A DNA stretch of 64,000 nt from Deltaproteobacteria bacterium (GCA_016178705.1 JACOST010000028.1:254951-318950); one strand, 5' to 3'. Shown: positions 18,547 to 27,920, numbered from the stretch's first letter. Program-made: numbers and translations. The notes: generated by a model not told the origin, from the sequence alone.

Positions 18547-18582
18547 TTGACACGCTGAGACTCGCTCTTACATTCGCGAGCG
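18547..18582 (+). promoter_or_regulatory. Promoter with inverted repeat ahead of the hsp20 pair
   Basis: Perfect TTGACA (18547-18552), 16-bp spacer, TACATT (18569-18574). CTCGC (18561-18565) and GCGAG (18576-18580) flank the -10 element, a possible repressor site. No CIRCE consensus is seen. Confidence 0.5.
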
Positions 18583-18666
18583 ACTAACGGAGTACGGGCG
18601 CCGAATAGTTTCGGCCCTCGCGAGGCCCGCGGACTCCAGACGAACAGTTAGACGAGGAGGTTCATC

Positions 18667-19113
18667 ATGGCATTGTTTCGCCTAGCGTCGGACTTCGATC
18701 CGACCAACGCACTGCTCACGCTGCAACGTGAGTTGGAGCGCGCATTCGGCAATTCGCGCGGTCTCGATCTCGGGGTTTCTGGCCGCGGCGTCTTTCCGCC
18801 AGTGAACGTTTTCAGCGATCGTGAGGGCTACATCATCCGCCTGGAAGTTCCGGGAGTATCGCCGGAGCAGATCAGCATCGAAACGCAGGGTCGTACACTC
18901 ACCGTGAAGGGCAAGCGCGAGTTCACGCCGCCGAGTGATGGCAGCTTTCACCGCCACGAACGCGGTGCGGGCGAGTTCTCGCGCTCGTTGCAACTGCCGC
19001 TCGACCTTGACCTGAGCCGCGCCGAAGCCTCGTGCAAGCACGGTTTGCTGACCGTTCGCATTCCGAAGCGCGAAGACGTTAAGCCGCGCCAGATTACGGT
19101 ACAGGCCGCCTAG
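18667..19113 (+). CDS. Small heat-shock protein Hsp20 (1)
   Basis: A 148-residue alpha-crystallin-domain chaperone. The ACD runs from PPVNVFSDREGYIIRLEVPG to HGLLTVRIPKRE, with the conserved GxLTVRIPK end and a KPRQITVQ C-terminal extension resembling the IxI/V anchor. GAGGAGG precedes the ATG. It binds unfolding proteins without ATP. First of a tandem pair, 27 bp from the second. Confidence 0.94.
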   Translation: MALFRLASDFDPTNALLTLQRELERAFGNSRGLDLGVSGRGVFPPVNVFSDREGYIIRLEVPGVSPEQISIETQGRTLTVKGKREFTPPSDGSFHRHERGAGEFSRSLQLPLDLDLSRAEASCKHGLLTVRIPKREDVKPRQITVQAA

Positions 19114-19140
19114 CACCGCAGACCACGGAGGTACTACACG

Positions 19141-19536
19141 ATGACACCCCAGGAACTCAGCGTCCGCGACAAGCAGGAGACCGCCCGCGAAGAACACACA
19201 CGCGCCGGGCGTACCTATCTTCCGGACGTCGACATCTACGAAACCACCGATGCGTTGTGGCTGTGGGCCGACATGCCCGGCGTCGAGTCCGCTATTGACG
19301 TGCATCTCGCTGACGGCATGCTCTCGATCTCGGGACGGGTCTCGGTCAAAGAGTACGCCGAACTGGCGCCGGTCTACACCGAGTACAACGTCGGCAACTA
19401 CGTGCGCCGTTTCACGGTGTCCGACGCCATCGACAGCGACCAGATCACGGCCAAACTGAACAACGGCGTGCTCGAACTGAAACTCCCCAAGGCCGAGCGC
19501 GTCAAGCCGCGCCGCATCGCGGTGGCAACGGCCTGA
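19141..19536 (+). CDS. Small heat-shock protein Hsp20 (2)
   Basis: A 131-residue sHSP divergent from its neighbour. The ACD spans YLPDVDIYETTDALWLWADM to NGVLELKLPKAE, with a KPRRIAVATA tail. The two probably form hetero-oligomers (inference from the tandem arrangement). GGAGG lies upstream of the ATG. A hairpin overlapping its stop codon separates it from convergent pepP. Confidence 0.93.
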   Translation: MTPQELSVRDKQETAREEHTRAGRTYLPDVDIYETTDALWLWADMPGVESAIDVHLADGMLSISGRVSVKEYAELAPVYTEYNVGNYVRRFTVSDAIDSDQITAKLNNGVLELKLPKAERVKPRRIAVATA

Positions 19537-19557
19537 GTTTCCGAGCGCAACTCAGGC
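19531..19557. terminator. Hairpin spanning convergent stop codons
   Basis: GCCTGAGTT / AACTCAGGC, perfect 9-bp arms with a 9-nt loop. The arms include the TGA of hsp20 and the stop of pepP. There is no T-run on the plus strand. Probable bidirectional termination signal. Confidence 0.5.
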
Positions 19558-20865
19558 GCGAGCGGCGGTGACGTCCTCGATCGTCTTCGGAATCGCCGCG
19601 GACAAAACCTCGTGACCGCTTTCGGTCACCAGCACATCGTCTTCAATGCGCACCCCGATGCCGGCCCAACGTGGGTCGGCATCGCGCGCTTGGTGGCCGA
19701 CATAGATGCCGGGCTCGACCGTCAACACCATCCCGGGTTCGAGCACGCGCGACTCGCCGTTGATCTTGTACTTGCCGACATCGTGGACATCGAGGCCCAG
19801 CCAATGACTGGTGCGGTGCATGTAGAGCGGTTTGTATAATTCCTTCTCGATGATCTCGGTCGGGCTGCCGCACAACAGGCCGAGCCCCACCAAACCATCC
19901 ACGAGGACACCCAGTGCCGCATGATGGACCTCTTCGAAGCGGATTCCCGGACGAATCGCCTCGATGGCCCGCAGTTGTGCGCGCAAGACCAGTTCGTAGA
20001 TCTCGCGTTGCCGATCGGTGAAGTCCGTCTCGACCGGATACGTGCGGGTGATGTCGGCGCAGTAGCCGTCAAACTCGGCGCCGGCGTCGATCAACAACAG
20101 ATCGCCGGCCTGCATCATGCGGTCGTTGGTCACGTAGTGCAGAATCGTCGCGTTGCTGCCGGAGGCGACGATCGACGGATACGCCGGACCCCATCCGCCC
20201 TGGTGGCGAAAGGTGTAGTCGAGCAACGCTTCGATCTCGTATTCGTGCACGCCGGGGCGTACGGCCCGCATGGCCGCAGTGTGCGCTTCGGCGGCGATCG
20301 CGATCGCACGGCGCATCGCGGCGAGTTCGGCGGGGTCTTTGAACAGCCGCATCTCGTGGAGAATCTCGCTCGGGTCAATCACCGTTGTCGGGCCCCGACC
20401 GCTGCGTGGCCGTTGCGTTTGCCACTGTTGCAGCCAACTCAGGAGGCGCTGCGTAAACGCGGAGTGACGCCCCATCTGGCAGTACAAACGCTCGCGCTCG
20501 CCGACGTAGGCGAGAATCTTTTCGTCGAGCTTGTCGACCGTGTACGCGATGTCAGCGCCGTAGCGTTCCGTCGCCCCTTCGACGCCGGCGCGCAATCCCG
20601 TCCAGGTCTCGCGATCTGGATCGCGCGGTTGTACGAACAAGACGAACTCCTCGCTCTGCGGTTGTCCGGGCAGCAGCACGCAGACCGCCTCCGGTTCGAG
20701 AAACCCGGTGAGGTAGTAGAAGTCGTTGTCCTGCCGGTAGCGATACTCGACGTCGTTCGAGCGCAGGGCCACCGGCGCGGCGGGAAAGACGGCCGCGGCA
20801 TCCGGGCCGATGGCGTCCATCACCGCTCGACGGCGGCGCGCCGCGGTGTCGCGATCGAACGGCAT
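19552..20865 (-). CDS. pepP: Xaa-Pro aminopeptidase (M24B)
   Basis: A 437-residue proline aminopeptidase. The N-terminal AMP_N domain (VEYRYRQDNDFYYLTGFLEPEA) is followed by the pita-bread domain. Dimetal ligands are visible: DAGAEFDGYCADITRTYPV (two Asp), HRTSHWLGLDVHDVG (His), LTVEPGIY and IRIEDDVLVTE (two Glu). It removes N-terminal residues preceding proline. It lies 6 bp after the slipin gene and is probably co-transcribed. Confidence 0.95.
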   Translation of the reverse strand: MPFDRDTAARRRRAVMDAIGPDAAAVFPAAPVALRSNDVEYRYRQDNDFYYLTGFLEPEAVCVLLPGQPQSEEFVLFVQPRDPDRETWTGLRAGVEGATERYGADIAYTVDKLDEKILAYVGERERLYCQMGRHSAFTQRLLSWLQQWQTQRPRSGRGPTTVIDPSEILHEMRLFKDPAELAAMRRAIAIAAEAHTAAMRAVRPGVHEYEIEALLDYTFRHQGGWGPAYPSIVASGSNATILHYVTNDRMMQAGDLLLIDAGAEFDGYCADITRTYPVETDFTDRQREIYELVLRAQLRAIEAIRPGIRFEEVHHAALGVLVDGLVGLGLLCGSPTEIIEKELYKPLYMHRTSHWLGLDVHDVGKYKINGESRVLEPGMVLTVEPGIYVGHQARDADPRWAGIGVRIEDDVLVTESGHEVLSAAIPKTIEDVTAARA

Positions 20866-20871
20866 GAGGAG

Positions 20872-21624
20872 TCAACTTGCCGGACGGGCGAGCAGCGATC
20901 GGATCAGATCGATGGGCACTGGTACCACCACGGTGTGGTTGCGTTCGGTGCCGATCTGCCCGAGTGCTTGCAACAGGCGGAGCTGAATCGCCACCGGCTC
21001 CTTTTCCATCAAGGCCGCGGCTTCTCCCAAGCGCTCTGCGGCCTGTAATTCACCCTCGGCGTTGATGACCTTGGAGCGGCGCAGGCGCTCGGCCTCGGCT
21101 TGGCGCGCCATCGCGCGCTGCATCTCGACGGGCAAATCGATCTGCTTCACTTCCACCGATACCACTTTCACGCCCCACGGCTCGGTGTGCATGTCGATGA
21201 TCTCTTGCAGCTTGGCGTTGAACTTGTCGCGCTCGGCGAGCAACTCATCGAGATGCGCTTGGCCGCAGACGCTGCGCAGTGTGGTCTGCGCGATCTGCGA
21301 CGTGGCGTACATGAAGTTCTGCACCTCGACTACCGCGCGGCCGGCATCGACGACGCGGAAGTAGAGTACCGCGCTCACCTTCACTGACACGTTGTCGCGT
21401 GTAATCACGTCTTGCGACGGCACGTCGAGCGTGACCGTGCGCAGATCCAACCGAAAGAGTTGCTCGATGAACGGGATGACGTAGATGATGCCCGGCCCTC
21501 GTACCGGGGCCAGCCGCCCGAGCCGGAACACCACGCCGCGCTCGTACTCGCTGAGCACCTTGATGCCCGCGACGAGAGCGACGAGGACGATCACCAGCAC
21601 GGTACCAATCGGCCCGACGAACAT
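20872..21624 (-). CDS. Slipin (stomatin/prohibitin SPFH-domain membrane protein)
   Basis: A 250-residue SPFH protein: one N-terminal membrane helix (VGPIGTVLVIVLVALVAGI), then EYERGVVFRLGRL, PGIIYVIPFIEQLFRLDLRT, and a coiled region MARQAEAERLRRSKVINAEGE. Slipins form membrane microdomain scaffolds and are often paired with an NfeD serine protease; none is adjacent here. AGGGTG precedes the ATG. It is upstream of pepP in the same direction. Confidence 0.93.
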   Translation of the reverse strand: MFVGPIGTVLVIVLVALVAGIKVLSEYERGVVFRLGRLAPVRGPGIIYVIPFIEQLFRLDLRTVTLDVPSQDVITRDNVSVKVSAVLYFRVVDAGRAVVEVQNFMYATSQIAQTTLRSVCGQAHLDELLAERDKFNAKLQEIIDMHTEPWGVKVVSVEVKQIDLPVEMQRAMARQAEAERLRRSKVINAEGELQAAERLGEAAALMEKEPVAIQLRLLQALGQIGTERNHTVVVPVPIDLIRSLLARPAS

Positions 21625-21746
21625 GATGGCACCCTAGCAGACGGTCAGAGCCGGCCGCAACGTGCGCGCCTATGCTGGTCGATTCGCGGAACCGGCCCCG
21701 CGCAACCGGTTCTGCGATCACCGGGCGGCTGTGCTACGCTTGATTT

Positions 21747-22289
21747 GTGGCGACTCCGAATCCACTCCGTTGGCGCCGCGCCGCCAATTCGGCCGCCTTC
21801 ACCACCTCGCTCGTGGTGGTGTTGGCGCTCGGGTACCTCGCGCTCACTCGTGTGCTCGAACAACGCAAACCAATCGCGGCTACCGCCGGCGTGGAAACCG
21901 ATGCCGCACCTGCGGTCGAGTTCGACCGCTTTAGCGCGCGACAAGAGCGCAGCGAGGGCGGCGAGCGGCTGAGTGTGTCGTTGCGCGTGCGCGCCACCGC
22001 GCCCGAGCCGTTGCGCGGGTATGTGTTCCTGGTCGCGCGCAACGACCACGTCACGCCGCATCTGTGGGCCATCTGGCCGCCGCAAGCGAAAGGTTTGGCA
22101 ATCACAGCCGGTGGCCACTTCCACGCCGGCAATCCGTCTTCAGGCGAGGCGCTCTCGCTCAGTGATCGTTGGGAACGCATCAACGCCATCCTCCCGCACG
22201 AGCCGGGGCAGCCACCGTTCGATACCGTCACCATCTATGTCGTCAGCCCGCAGGGTCAGGTGTTGCTCAGTCGGCCGTTCGGAATCTGA
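21747..22289 (+). CDS. Single-pass membrane protein, unknown
   Basis: A 180-residue protein with GTG start, one signal-anchor helix (FTTSLVVVLALGYLALTRVL) and a beta-rich extracytoplasmic part (RLSVSLRVRATAPEPLRGYVF, FDTVTIYVVSPQGQVLLSRP). I do not recognise the family. It lies 35 bp upstream of a small cytosolic gene and may be co-transcribed with it. Confidence 0.55.
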   Translation: MATPNPLRWRRAANSAAFTTSLVVVLALGYLALTRVLEQRKPIAATAGVETDAAPAVEFDRFSARQERSEGGERLSVSLRVRATAPEPLRGYVFLVARNDHVTPHLWAIWPPQAKGLAITAGGHFHAGNPSSGEALSLSDRWERINAILPHEPGQPPFDTVTIYVVSPQGQVLLSRPFGI

Positions 22290-22324
22290 GCTGCGCCAAC
22301 GCCCCCACCGTTGAGAGGTCTGGC

Positions 22325-22597
22325 ATGAAGAACGAGAAATCATTCACGTTACGCTTTTCGCTCGAAGCGGAGATTCCGCCCGAACTGCTGGAAGACGACG
22401 ACTTCGAAGACGATCACTGGCTCGCCCAGTGGGAGGCGCACATCAAGCCCGGTCTTATCCGTGCCGTCTTCAGCCACCTGCGCTCATTCGAGGGTTGGGC
22501 AGCCCACGTTCGCAGCCGCGGCGTGGCATCGACCGATGAAGTCGAGGTGGTGGTGACGCATACCTTCGCGCCGCCGCCGAAGCCCGCGCTGCAGTAG
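22325..22597 (+). CDS. Small acidic hypothetical protein
   Basis: A 90-residue protein, MKNEKSFTLRFSLEAEIPPE, with an acidic ELLEDDDFEDDHWLAQWEAH patch and a C-terminal beta strand (DEVEVVVTHTF). GAGAGG six bases before the ATG supports the start. No family recognised. It converges with the glycosyltransferase cluster. Confidence 0.6.
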   Translation: MKNEKSFTLRFSLEAEIPPELLEDDDFEDDHWLAQWEAHIKPGLIRAVFSHLRSFEGWAAHVRSRGVASTDEVEVVVTHTFAPPPKPALQ

Positions 22598-22615
22598 AGA
22601 AAGCGTGTAGCGCTT

Positions 22616-23773
22616 CTAAAGGACGCTCAACAACTCACGCAGCACATGCTCGGCGCGGAAGAAGCGTTCCGCAATGTCGCGCGCCGCATGGCTCTCCTGC
22701 ACCAAGTCGATACCACTCGTGTGCACCGCGTCGACCGCCTCGTCGGTCGACCGCACGCTGAACAGTCCCTTGCCGGTCGGGAAGATGCGATCAAACCCCG
22801 TGTCCTGCGTGATCACCGGACGCCCGGCGGCGAGGTAACACGCGCTGCGATCGGAGAACCAGCCAGTCGCCAACCGCACGTTGAGGTCCTTCGCCACGGT
22901 GAACTCGCCCCGCGATGCGCAGATGAAGTCGTGATAGCGCTCGGCATCAGCCGACAGCGCGATCGGATCGATGACCTCCCAGCCGTTCTGCTGCAACGCG
23001 CGGAGATCGTTGGGCAGCTTGGCGATGTCCATCGCTACGCGGAAGCGTGCGCCGGTGCGGTGCGGTAGCGCCAGGAACTTCATCCACTCGACGCGCTTGC
23101 GCCAGGAGTAGGTCTCGCCCTCGAAGTGGATCTCGCGACGGTTCTCGTCCCAGCGCCCGACGGTGGTGAACGCCGCCGGCGTGTCGGCCGCCAGCGGCGA
23201 CCAGAGATCGAGAACGATCGGTTGGCGCGTCGGATGCCAGGTGAATCCCGCCGTTGGTACACGACAACCGGGTCGCCCGATGTTTTCGCCGAGGGTGAAC
23301 AGCGCGTCATGCTCGTCGAGCAACTCCAGCAGTGCGCGATCCCCACTCGCGGCGCGGATTTGCGTGTAGGCGGGATCGAAGTCGATGAAGACCAGTTGCT
23401 GCCCCGGTTTGGACGGCAGGCGGTTCACCCCCGCGAGGTTGATGACGACGCGCGCTTCTGCCAGCAACGCATCGCGCGCATCGCGACCCAGCCCTGCGAT
23501 GCGGTCGCGCGCGATGTCGCGGAATGTCCAGCGACCGCCGAAGCCGTAGCGGGCAAAAAATTCTTCGGCGAACGCGATGCCACTGGCGGGATCGTCCGTG
23601 TCACTATTGGTGCGCGGATCGTAGCATCCGGGGAATGACGAGGTGTCTTCGACGAAGTAGGGATCGAAGCCGAGCTGCCGCAGTCCGACCATGTAGTGCA
23701 AGATCTGCCAGGCGTAGCCGCCCAGCGGACAGCGGATGAGAAACCCCGAGACGATGATCTTGTCAGCGCTCAC
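22616..23773 (-). CDS. GT-B-like glycosyltransferase, paralogue 3 of 3
   Basis: A 385-residue GT-B-fold protein (GT1/GT4-like by pattern). N-terminal Rossmann start IIVSGFLIRCPLGGYAWQ; a C-terminal nucleotide-sugar region RGEFTVAKDLNVRL, WFSDRSACYLAAGRPVITQD, then GFDRIFPTGKGLFS. The GTG start at 23773 overlaps the TGA of the upstream paralogue (GTGA). It shares the whole domain order with the two genes upstream, so the three arose by tandem duplication and probably add related sugars. Donor and acceptor unknown. Confidence 0.72.
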   Translation of the reverse strand: MSADKIIVSGFLIRCPLGGYAWQILHYMVGLRQLGFDPYFVEDTSSFPGCYDPRTNSDTDDPASGIAFAEEFFARYGFGGRWTFRDIARDRIAGLGRDARDALLAEARVVINLAGVNRLPSKPGQQLVFIDFDPAYTQIRAASGDRALLELLDEHDALFTLGENIGRPGCRVPTAGFTWHPTRQPIVLDLWSPLAADTPAAFTTVGRWDENRREIHFEGETYSWRKRVEWMKFLALPHRTGARFRVAMDIAKLPNDLRALQQNGWEVIDPIALSADAERYHDFICASRGEFTVAKDLNVRLATGWFSDRSACYLAAGRPVITQDTGFDRIFPTGKGLFSVRSTDEAVDAVHTSGIDLVQESHAARDIAERFFRAEHVLRELLSVL

Positions 23774-24927
23774 AAGCCAGCCAACTCCAACAAATGCGGC
23801 AAGACGATGCGTGCATCGAAACACGTGCGCGCCAGCGCGCACGCGGCCTGCGCATGCGCCGCATAGTCTAAGTCCACCGCGGTGATGGCGGCGGCCGCAC
23901 TTGCTGCATCGTCGAACGCGAGCAATCCCCGCCCGACGGGTACGTATCGGCTGAATCCGGTGTCTTGCAGAATCACTGGTCGCCCCGCCGCCAAGTAGCA
24001 GGCGCTGCGATCGCTGAACCATCCGCTACGACCGGCCACGTAGCCGTGCTTGGCGGCGGTGAACTCGCCGCGCGAGCGCCAGATGAAATCGCGGTAACTG
24101 TCCGGCGTGGCCGCATGCACCTGCGGATCGCTCAACCGCCAGCCGTGTTGCGCCAGCACGGCGCGATCGGCTTCGTCGGGATGAATCGCCAGGCAGATCT
24201 CCAGCGGCGTGTTCACGCGCCGCGGCACGTCAATCACGCGGGTGAACTCTTGCGCCTTCTGGCCGTACCAGACTCCATTCCATTCGACCGCGCCGTAGCC
24301 ACGCCAATCGGCGACGGTTGTGTACGCATCGCCCGGTGGCGTTGTCGTATCCCATTCCTCGATCACCACCGGCGGCACGATGGTCTGCCACGCGACGCCG
24401 CAGGTCGGCAACGGGCAATCTGGTTGTCCGAAGTTCAAACCGACCGTAACGTAACAATCGTGCCCGCGCAGGTTCATGTCGACGTGGTACTGCTCCTGCC
24501 AGATCTGGGTGAAGCCGGGATCCATATCGAGGTAGAGCCGTCGACGCGCCGCCGCCAGAATCTCGCGCTCATGGAAGCGGCCGGACATGTTGATGAACAG
24601 ATCGCAGTCGCGTGCAAGCTGGTGCACTTCGCCGCGCGAGAGGCCCACGTGCGAATCGCTCTGCTCGTCGAGCAGCGCCATCGTGCCGTCGAGTGCGAAA
24701 CGCCGCGACAACGCCGCGAACGTCTTCGCGTTGACACTGTGATCGAACGTCGTCGGCTGCCACTGCGCGTCCCAGCAGGATTTCGCTTCGAGATGTTCAA
24801 CATAAAATGTCTCGATGCCCAAGGCGCGAAAGCCGAGCAGGTATTGCAGAAACGCCCACGCGTTGCCGGCACCACCGATCGGATGATGCCCGATGGCGCC
24901 TGCGATTATGATCCGTCTGGGAGTCAT
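23770..24927 (-). CDS. GT-B-like glycosyltransferase, paralogue 2 of 3
   Basis: A 385-residue homologue of both neighbours. It begins RRIIIAGAIGHHPIGGAGNAW, has YVEHLEAKSCWD after the first helix, LDMDPGFTQIWQEQY mid-protein, and the shared C-terminal block RGEFTAAKHGYVAGRSGWFS, DRSACYLAAGRPVILQDTGF. The invariant WFSDR...QDTGF segment is where GT-B enzymes bind the donor. ATG start in a 4-base ATGA overlap with the upstream gene. Confidence 0.72.
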   Translation of the reverse strand: MTPRRIIIAGAIGHHPIGGAGNAWAFLQYLLGFRALGIETFYVEHLEAKSCWDAQWQPTTFDHSVNAKTFAALSRRFALDGTMALLDEQSDSHVGLSRGEVHQLARDCDLFINMSGRFHEREILAAARRRLYLDMDPGFTQIWQEQYHVDMNLRGHDCYVTVGLNFGQPDCPLPTCGVAWQTIVPPVVIEEWDTTTPPGDAYTTVADWRGYGAVEWNGVWYGQKAQEFTRVIDVPRRVNTPLEICLAIHPDEADRAVLAQHGWRLSDPQVHAATPDSYRDFIWRSRGEFTAAKHGYVAGRSGWFSDRSACYLAAGRPVILQDTGFSRYVPVGRGLLAFDDAASAAAAITAVDLDYAAHAQAACALARTCFDARIVLPHLLELAGL

Positions 24928-26096
24928 CCAAGTCCGGCATTCGCCAGCAGCCGCGTCAGCACCCGATCGGAAACGAACTCCTGCTCTGCCAACGCGCGCG
25001 CGGCGTTGCAGTGCTTCCGGTAATCGGCATTGATCGTGGCGAGCGCCGCGACGGCTTCATCCATCGTCGAGAACGCGAACAGTCCGGCGCCGGTTGGATA
25101 GATCGCGCTGAAGCCGGTGTCTTGCACCACCGCCGGCTTGCCGAGCGCGAGATACGCCGCGGTGCGCGTGCTGAACCAACCGCTGCGCGATGCGACGTAG
25201 GCATTCTTCGCGACGCTCCATTCGCCGCGCGAGTGCGCGAGGTAGTCGCGATACGCGGCCATCGTGCCCGACTTGGCCCGCGGATCGACCACGCGCCAAC
25301 CGCGTCGGCGGAGATCATCAACCGGCGCGTCGCCCGCAACCGCGACTTCGATCACCGCCGGCGTGTGTTGGGGAAGATCGAGGAACTTGCGAAACTCGAC
25401 GTCCTTGCCGCCGTACGTCACGCCATCGATCGCGGGCAGCGTCACGTCGGTCTTCCACGACATCACCGTGGTGAACGCCTCGGCGGCCGCATCGAAACGC
25501 ACCGGCCAATGATCGAGCACGATCGGTTGGCGCGTCGTCTGCCAGATCAGACCACAGTCCGGAATGCGGCACGATGGCCTCGCGATGTTTTCCGCAAACG
25601 TGAAGAAGCAGTCGTGCGCGCGGATCAAGCCGACCGAGTACACGACATCCTCGCTCGCCGTGCCGCGTTCGACGGCCATGAGCTTGGCCTGGCTGTAACA
25701 CGGATCGCTGTCGAGGTACGCCGTGCGGCGGGCGCCGCGATAGGCCTCGCGCAGCCAACAGGCGCCGGACACATTCAAAAGCAAATCGGCATCCTGACAG
25801 AAGCGCGCGACCGCCGCCTCCGAAGCGCCATGATACACACCGTCCGGACTCCGCACCGACCACCGATCGCCGAGATCCACGCCGGCGTAGCGCATCGCGT
25901 CAAGCAAGTAGTTGACGTTGTACGTCACGTCATCGGTGAACGTCTGCGCACGCGGATCGTAGAACCAGTTGCCGGTGTCTTCGAGATAGAAAACCTCGTG
26001 CCCGAGCCGGGCGAAGCCGGCGACGTAGGCGATGTAATCCCAACTCACGCCGCCGAGCGGATAGGTCGCAATCAGACCGGTGACGACGATCTTCAT
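24924..26096 (-). CDS. GT-B-like glycosyltransferase, paralogue 1 of 3
   Basis: A 390-residue member of the same trio. MKIVVTGLIATYPLGGVSWD, YLEDTGNWFYDPRAQTF, YLDSDPCYSQAKL, and C-terminal RGEWSVAKNAYVASRSGWFS, TRTAAYLALGKPAVVQDTGF. First of the overlapping three, 36 bp downstream of the ABC exporter. Differences at the donor-site block (TRTAA for DRSAC) suggest a changed sugar preference, which is inference. Confidence 0.72.
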   Translation of the reverse strand: MKIVVTGLIATYPLGGVSWDYIAYVAGFARLGHEVFYLEDTGNWFYDPRAQTFTDDVTYNVNYLLDAMRYAGVDLGDRWSVRSPDGVYHGASEAAVARFCQDADLLLNVSGACWLREAYRGARRTAYLDSDPCYSQAKLMAVERGTASEDVVYSVGLIRAHDCFFTFAENIARPSCRIPDCGLIWQTTRQPIVLDHWPVRFDAAAEAFTTVMSWKTDVTLPAIDGVTYGGKDVEFRKFLDLPQHTPAVIEVAVAGDAPVDDLRRRGWRVVDPRAKSGTMAAYRDYLAHSRGEWSVAKNAYVASRSGWFSTRTAAYLALGKPAVVQDTGFSAIYPTGAGLFAFSTMDEAVAALATINADYRKHCNAARALAEQEFVSDRVLTRLLANAGLG

Positions 26097-26132
26097 ACAC
26101 GATGGATTGAAAACGGCGTCGTCATCCGATCA

Positions 26133-27920
26133 TCATCCGACCCGCGCGGGCGTGGGCTCCTCTTCGATCCCGAATTGCTGGGCGTAGAGTCCATAGAACG
26201 CTCCGCGCTGCGCTACGAGTTCAGCGAAGGTGCCACGCTCGATGATCTCGCCGTCGCGCAGCACCAAGATCACGTCGGCGCGCCGGACGGTGCTGAGGCG
26301 ATGGGCGATCACGAACGTGGTGCGACCGGACATCAGCGCGTCAAAGCCGTGCATGATAGCTGCTTCGGTGCCGGCGTCGACGGAGGAGGTTGGTTCGTCG
26401 AGAATGAGGATCGGCGTGTCGCGGAGCAGCGCGCGCGCAATCGTCAGACGCTGCCGCTCGCCCTCGGAGAGCGTGACGCCTGCTTCACCGATCACGGTCT
26501 CGTAGCCGGCCGGCAGGCGTTGAATGAACTCATGCGCCTGCGCCCGGCGCGCGGCGCCTTCGATCTCCGCGTCGCTCGCGCCCGGCACGCTGTAGGCGAT
26601 GTTGTCGCGAATGCTGACCGGAAACACCATCGGTGGCTGGAGGACCATGCTGATGCGGTTGCGCAACGACGTCAGGCGCAGCTCGCGCACATCAATGCCG
26701 TCAATCGTTACTGCGCCACCGATCGCGTCGTAAAAGCGCGGGATCAAGCTCACCAACGTGCTCTTGCCGGCGCCCGTCGGGCCAACGATCGCGATCACCT
26801 GGCCCGGCTTCGCCGTGAAACTCACCTCGGACAGCGCTTTGCGCTCTGGCCGATACGAGAATTCGACTCGATTGAATTGCACTTCGGCGCCGTGGCCGCG
26901 CGCCGCCGGCAACTCCCGCGTCCCGTCCGGTACCTGCGACGGGGTATCGAGCAACTCGAAGACGCGCACCACGCCGGCGCGCGCACCTTGCACCAGTCCA
27001 TAGGTTTGAATGATCGAGTTGAGCGGCCCATAGAGCGAAGCCAGGTAGCTGACGAACACGACCATATCGCCGACGCGCAACGTGCCGGCCATGACGTGGT
27101 GCGCGGCCACCCACACCACCGCCGCCGTCCCACCGGCGAGCACGACGTTGGTAAACGCGCCGTACGCGGTCTGAAACGTGTAGAGCTTGAGGCTGCTGCG
27201 CAAGCTGGCACTGCTGTGGGCGACGAACGCGCGGTGCTCATCGGCTTCGCGCGAGAAAGCTTGCACGACTTTGATCGCGCCCATGCTGCGCTGGACGTGC
27301 TGATAGACTTCGCTCTCGCGCTCGCGCGCCTGCACCGCGATCGTGGTCATGCGCCGGTTTAACCCGGCGATCGCCAGCACCAACAGCGGGCAAATGCCGA
27401 GCGCGATCAATGTGAGATACCAATCCAAGCGGATCATCACGGCGAACATGCCACCGAGCAGCACCACGGCCGAGAGAATCGGAAAGATGCCGTTCATCGC
27501 CAGCGTCTGGATGGCGTAGGTATCGGCGGTGACGCGATAGATGAGATCGCCGACCGACGCATTGGTGTGGAACGCCAGCGACAACCGCTGCAGGTGTCCG
27601 TAAAGTTGGCTGCGCAGATCGTTCACCATCGCTTGGCCGATCGAGATGGTGGTGTAGTTGTTGGCCACACTCACCGCTCCCAGTAGCAGATAGATTGCAA
27701 TGATTCCGAGGACCGCCCCGACTAGCAGCGCGTACGGCGTCATCGACTGCAGCGGCTCCCACGACAGCGGCGTGGCCGTCAACACATTATCGATGACGAT
27801 CTTGAGCGGCCACGGCTTGAGCATCTCCAGTCCCGCCAGCGCAAACACCTGCAGCACCGCGAACAGGAAGCGCAGTCGGTACGGCCAGACATAGCGGAGG
27901 ACTTTAGGCAGTAGCGTCAT
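26133..27920 (-). CDS. ABC exporter, fused membrane and ATPase domains
   Basis: A 595-residue half-transporter of the MsbA/NdvA type. Six membrane helices occupy about residues 1-320. The ATPase follows with Walker A VGPTGAGKSTLVSLIPRF, Q-loop MVLQPP, signature variant LSEGERQRLTIARALL, Walker B ILILDEPTSSVD and H-loop VIAHRLSTV. ATG 27920 is preferred over the TTG at 27959. Located between the GH-GT2 fusion and the GT trio, it most likely exports their glycan or glycolipid product; such exporters work as dimers. Confidence 0.88.
   Translation of the reverse strand: MTLLPKVLRYVWPYRLRFLFAVLQVFALAGLEMLKPWPLKIVIDNVLTATPLSWEPLQSMTPYALLVGAVLGIIAIYLLLGAVSVANNYTTISIGQAMVNDLRSQLYGHLQRLSLAFHTNASVGDLIYRVTADTYAIQTLAMNGIFPILSAVVLLGGMFAVMIRLDWYLTLIALGICPLLVLAIAGLNRRMTTIAVQARERESEVYQHVQRSMGAIKVVQAFSREADEHRAFVAHSSASLRSSLKLYTFQTAYGAFTNVVLAGGTAAVVWVAAHHVMAGTLRVGDMVVFVSYLASLYGPLNSIIQTYGLVQGARAGVVRVFELLDTPSQVPDGTRELPAARGHGAEVQFNRVEFSYRPERKALSEVSFTAKPGQVIAIVGPTGAGKSTLVSLIPRFYDAIGGAVTIDGIDVRELRLTSLRNRISMVLQPPMVFPVSIRDNIAYSVPGASDAEIEGAARRAQAHEFIQRLPAGYETVIGEAGVTLSEGERQRLTIARALLRDTPILILDEPTSSVDAGTEAAIMHGFDALMSGRTTFVIAHRLSTVRRADVILVLRDGEIIERGTFAELVAQRGAFYGLYAQQFGIEEEPTPARVG

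Noticed and set aside
24956-27362. Very long plus-strand ORF of 783 codons opposite the GT/ABC genes
   Set aside because: It is antisense to genes with clear motifs and has the Arg/His/Asp-rich composition of a high-GC shadow frame.
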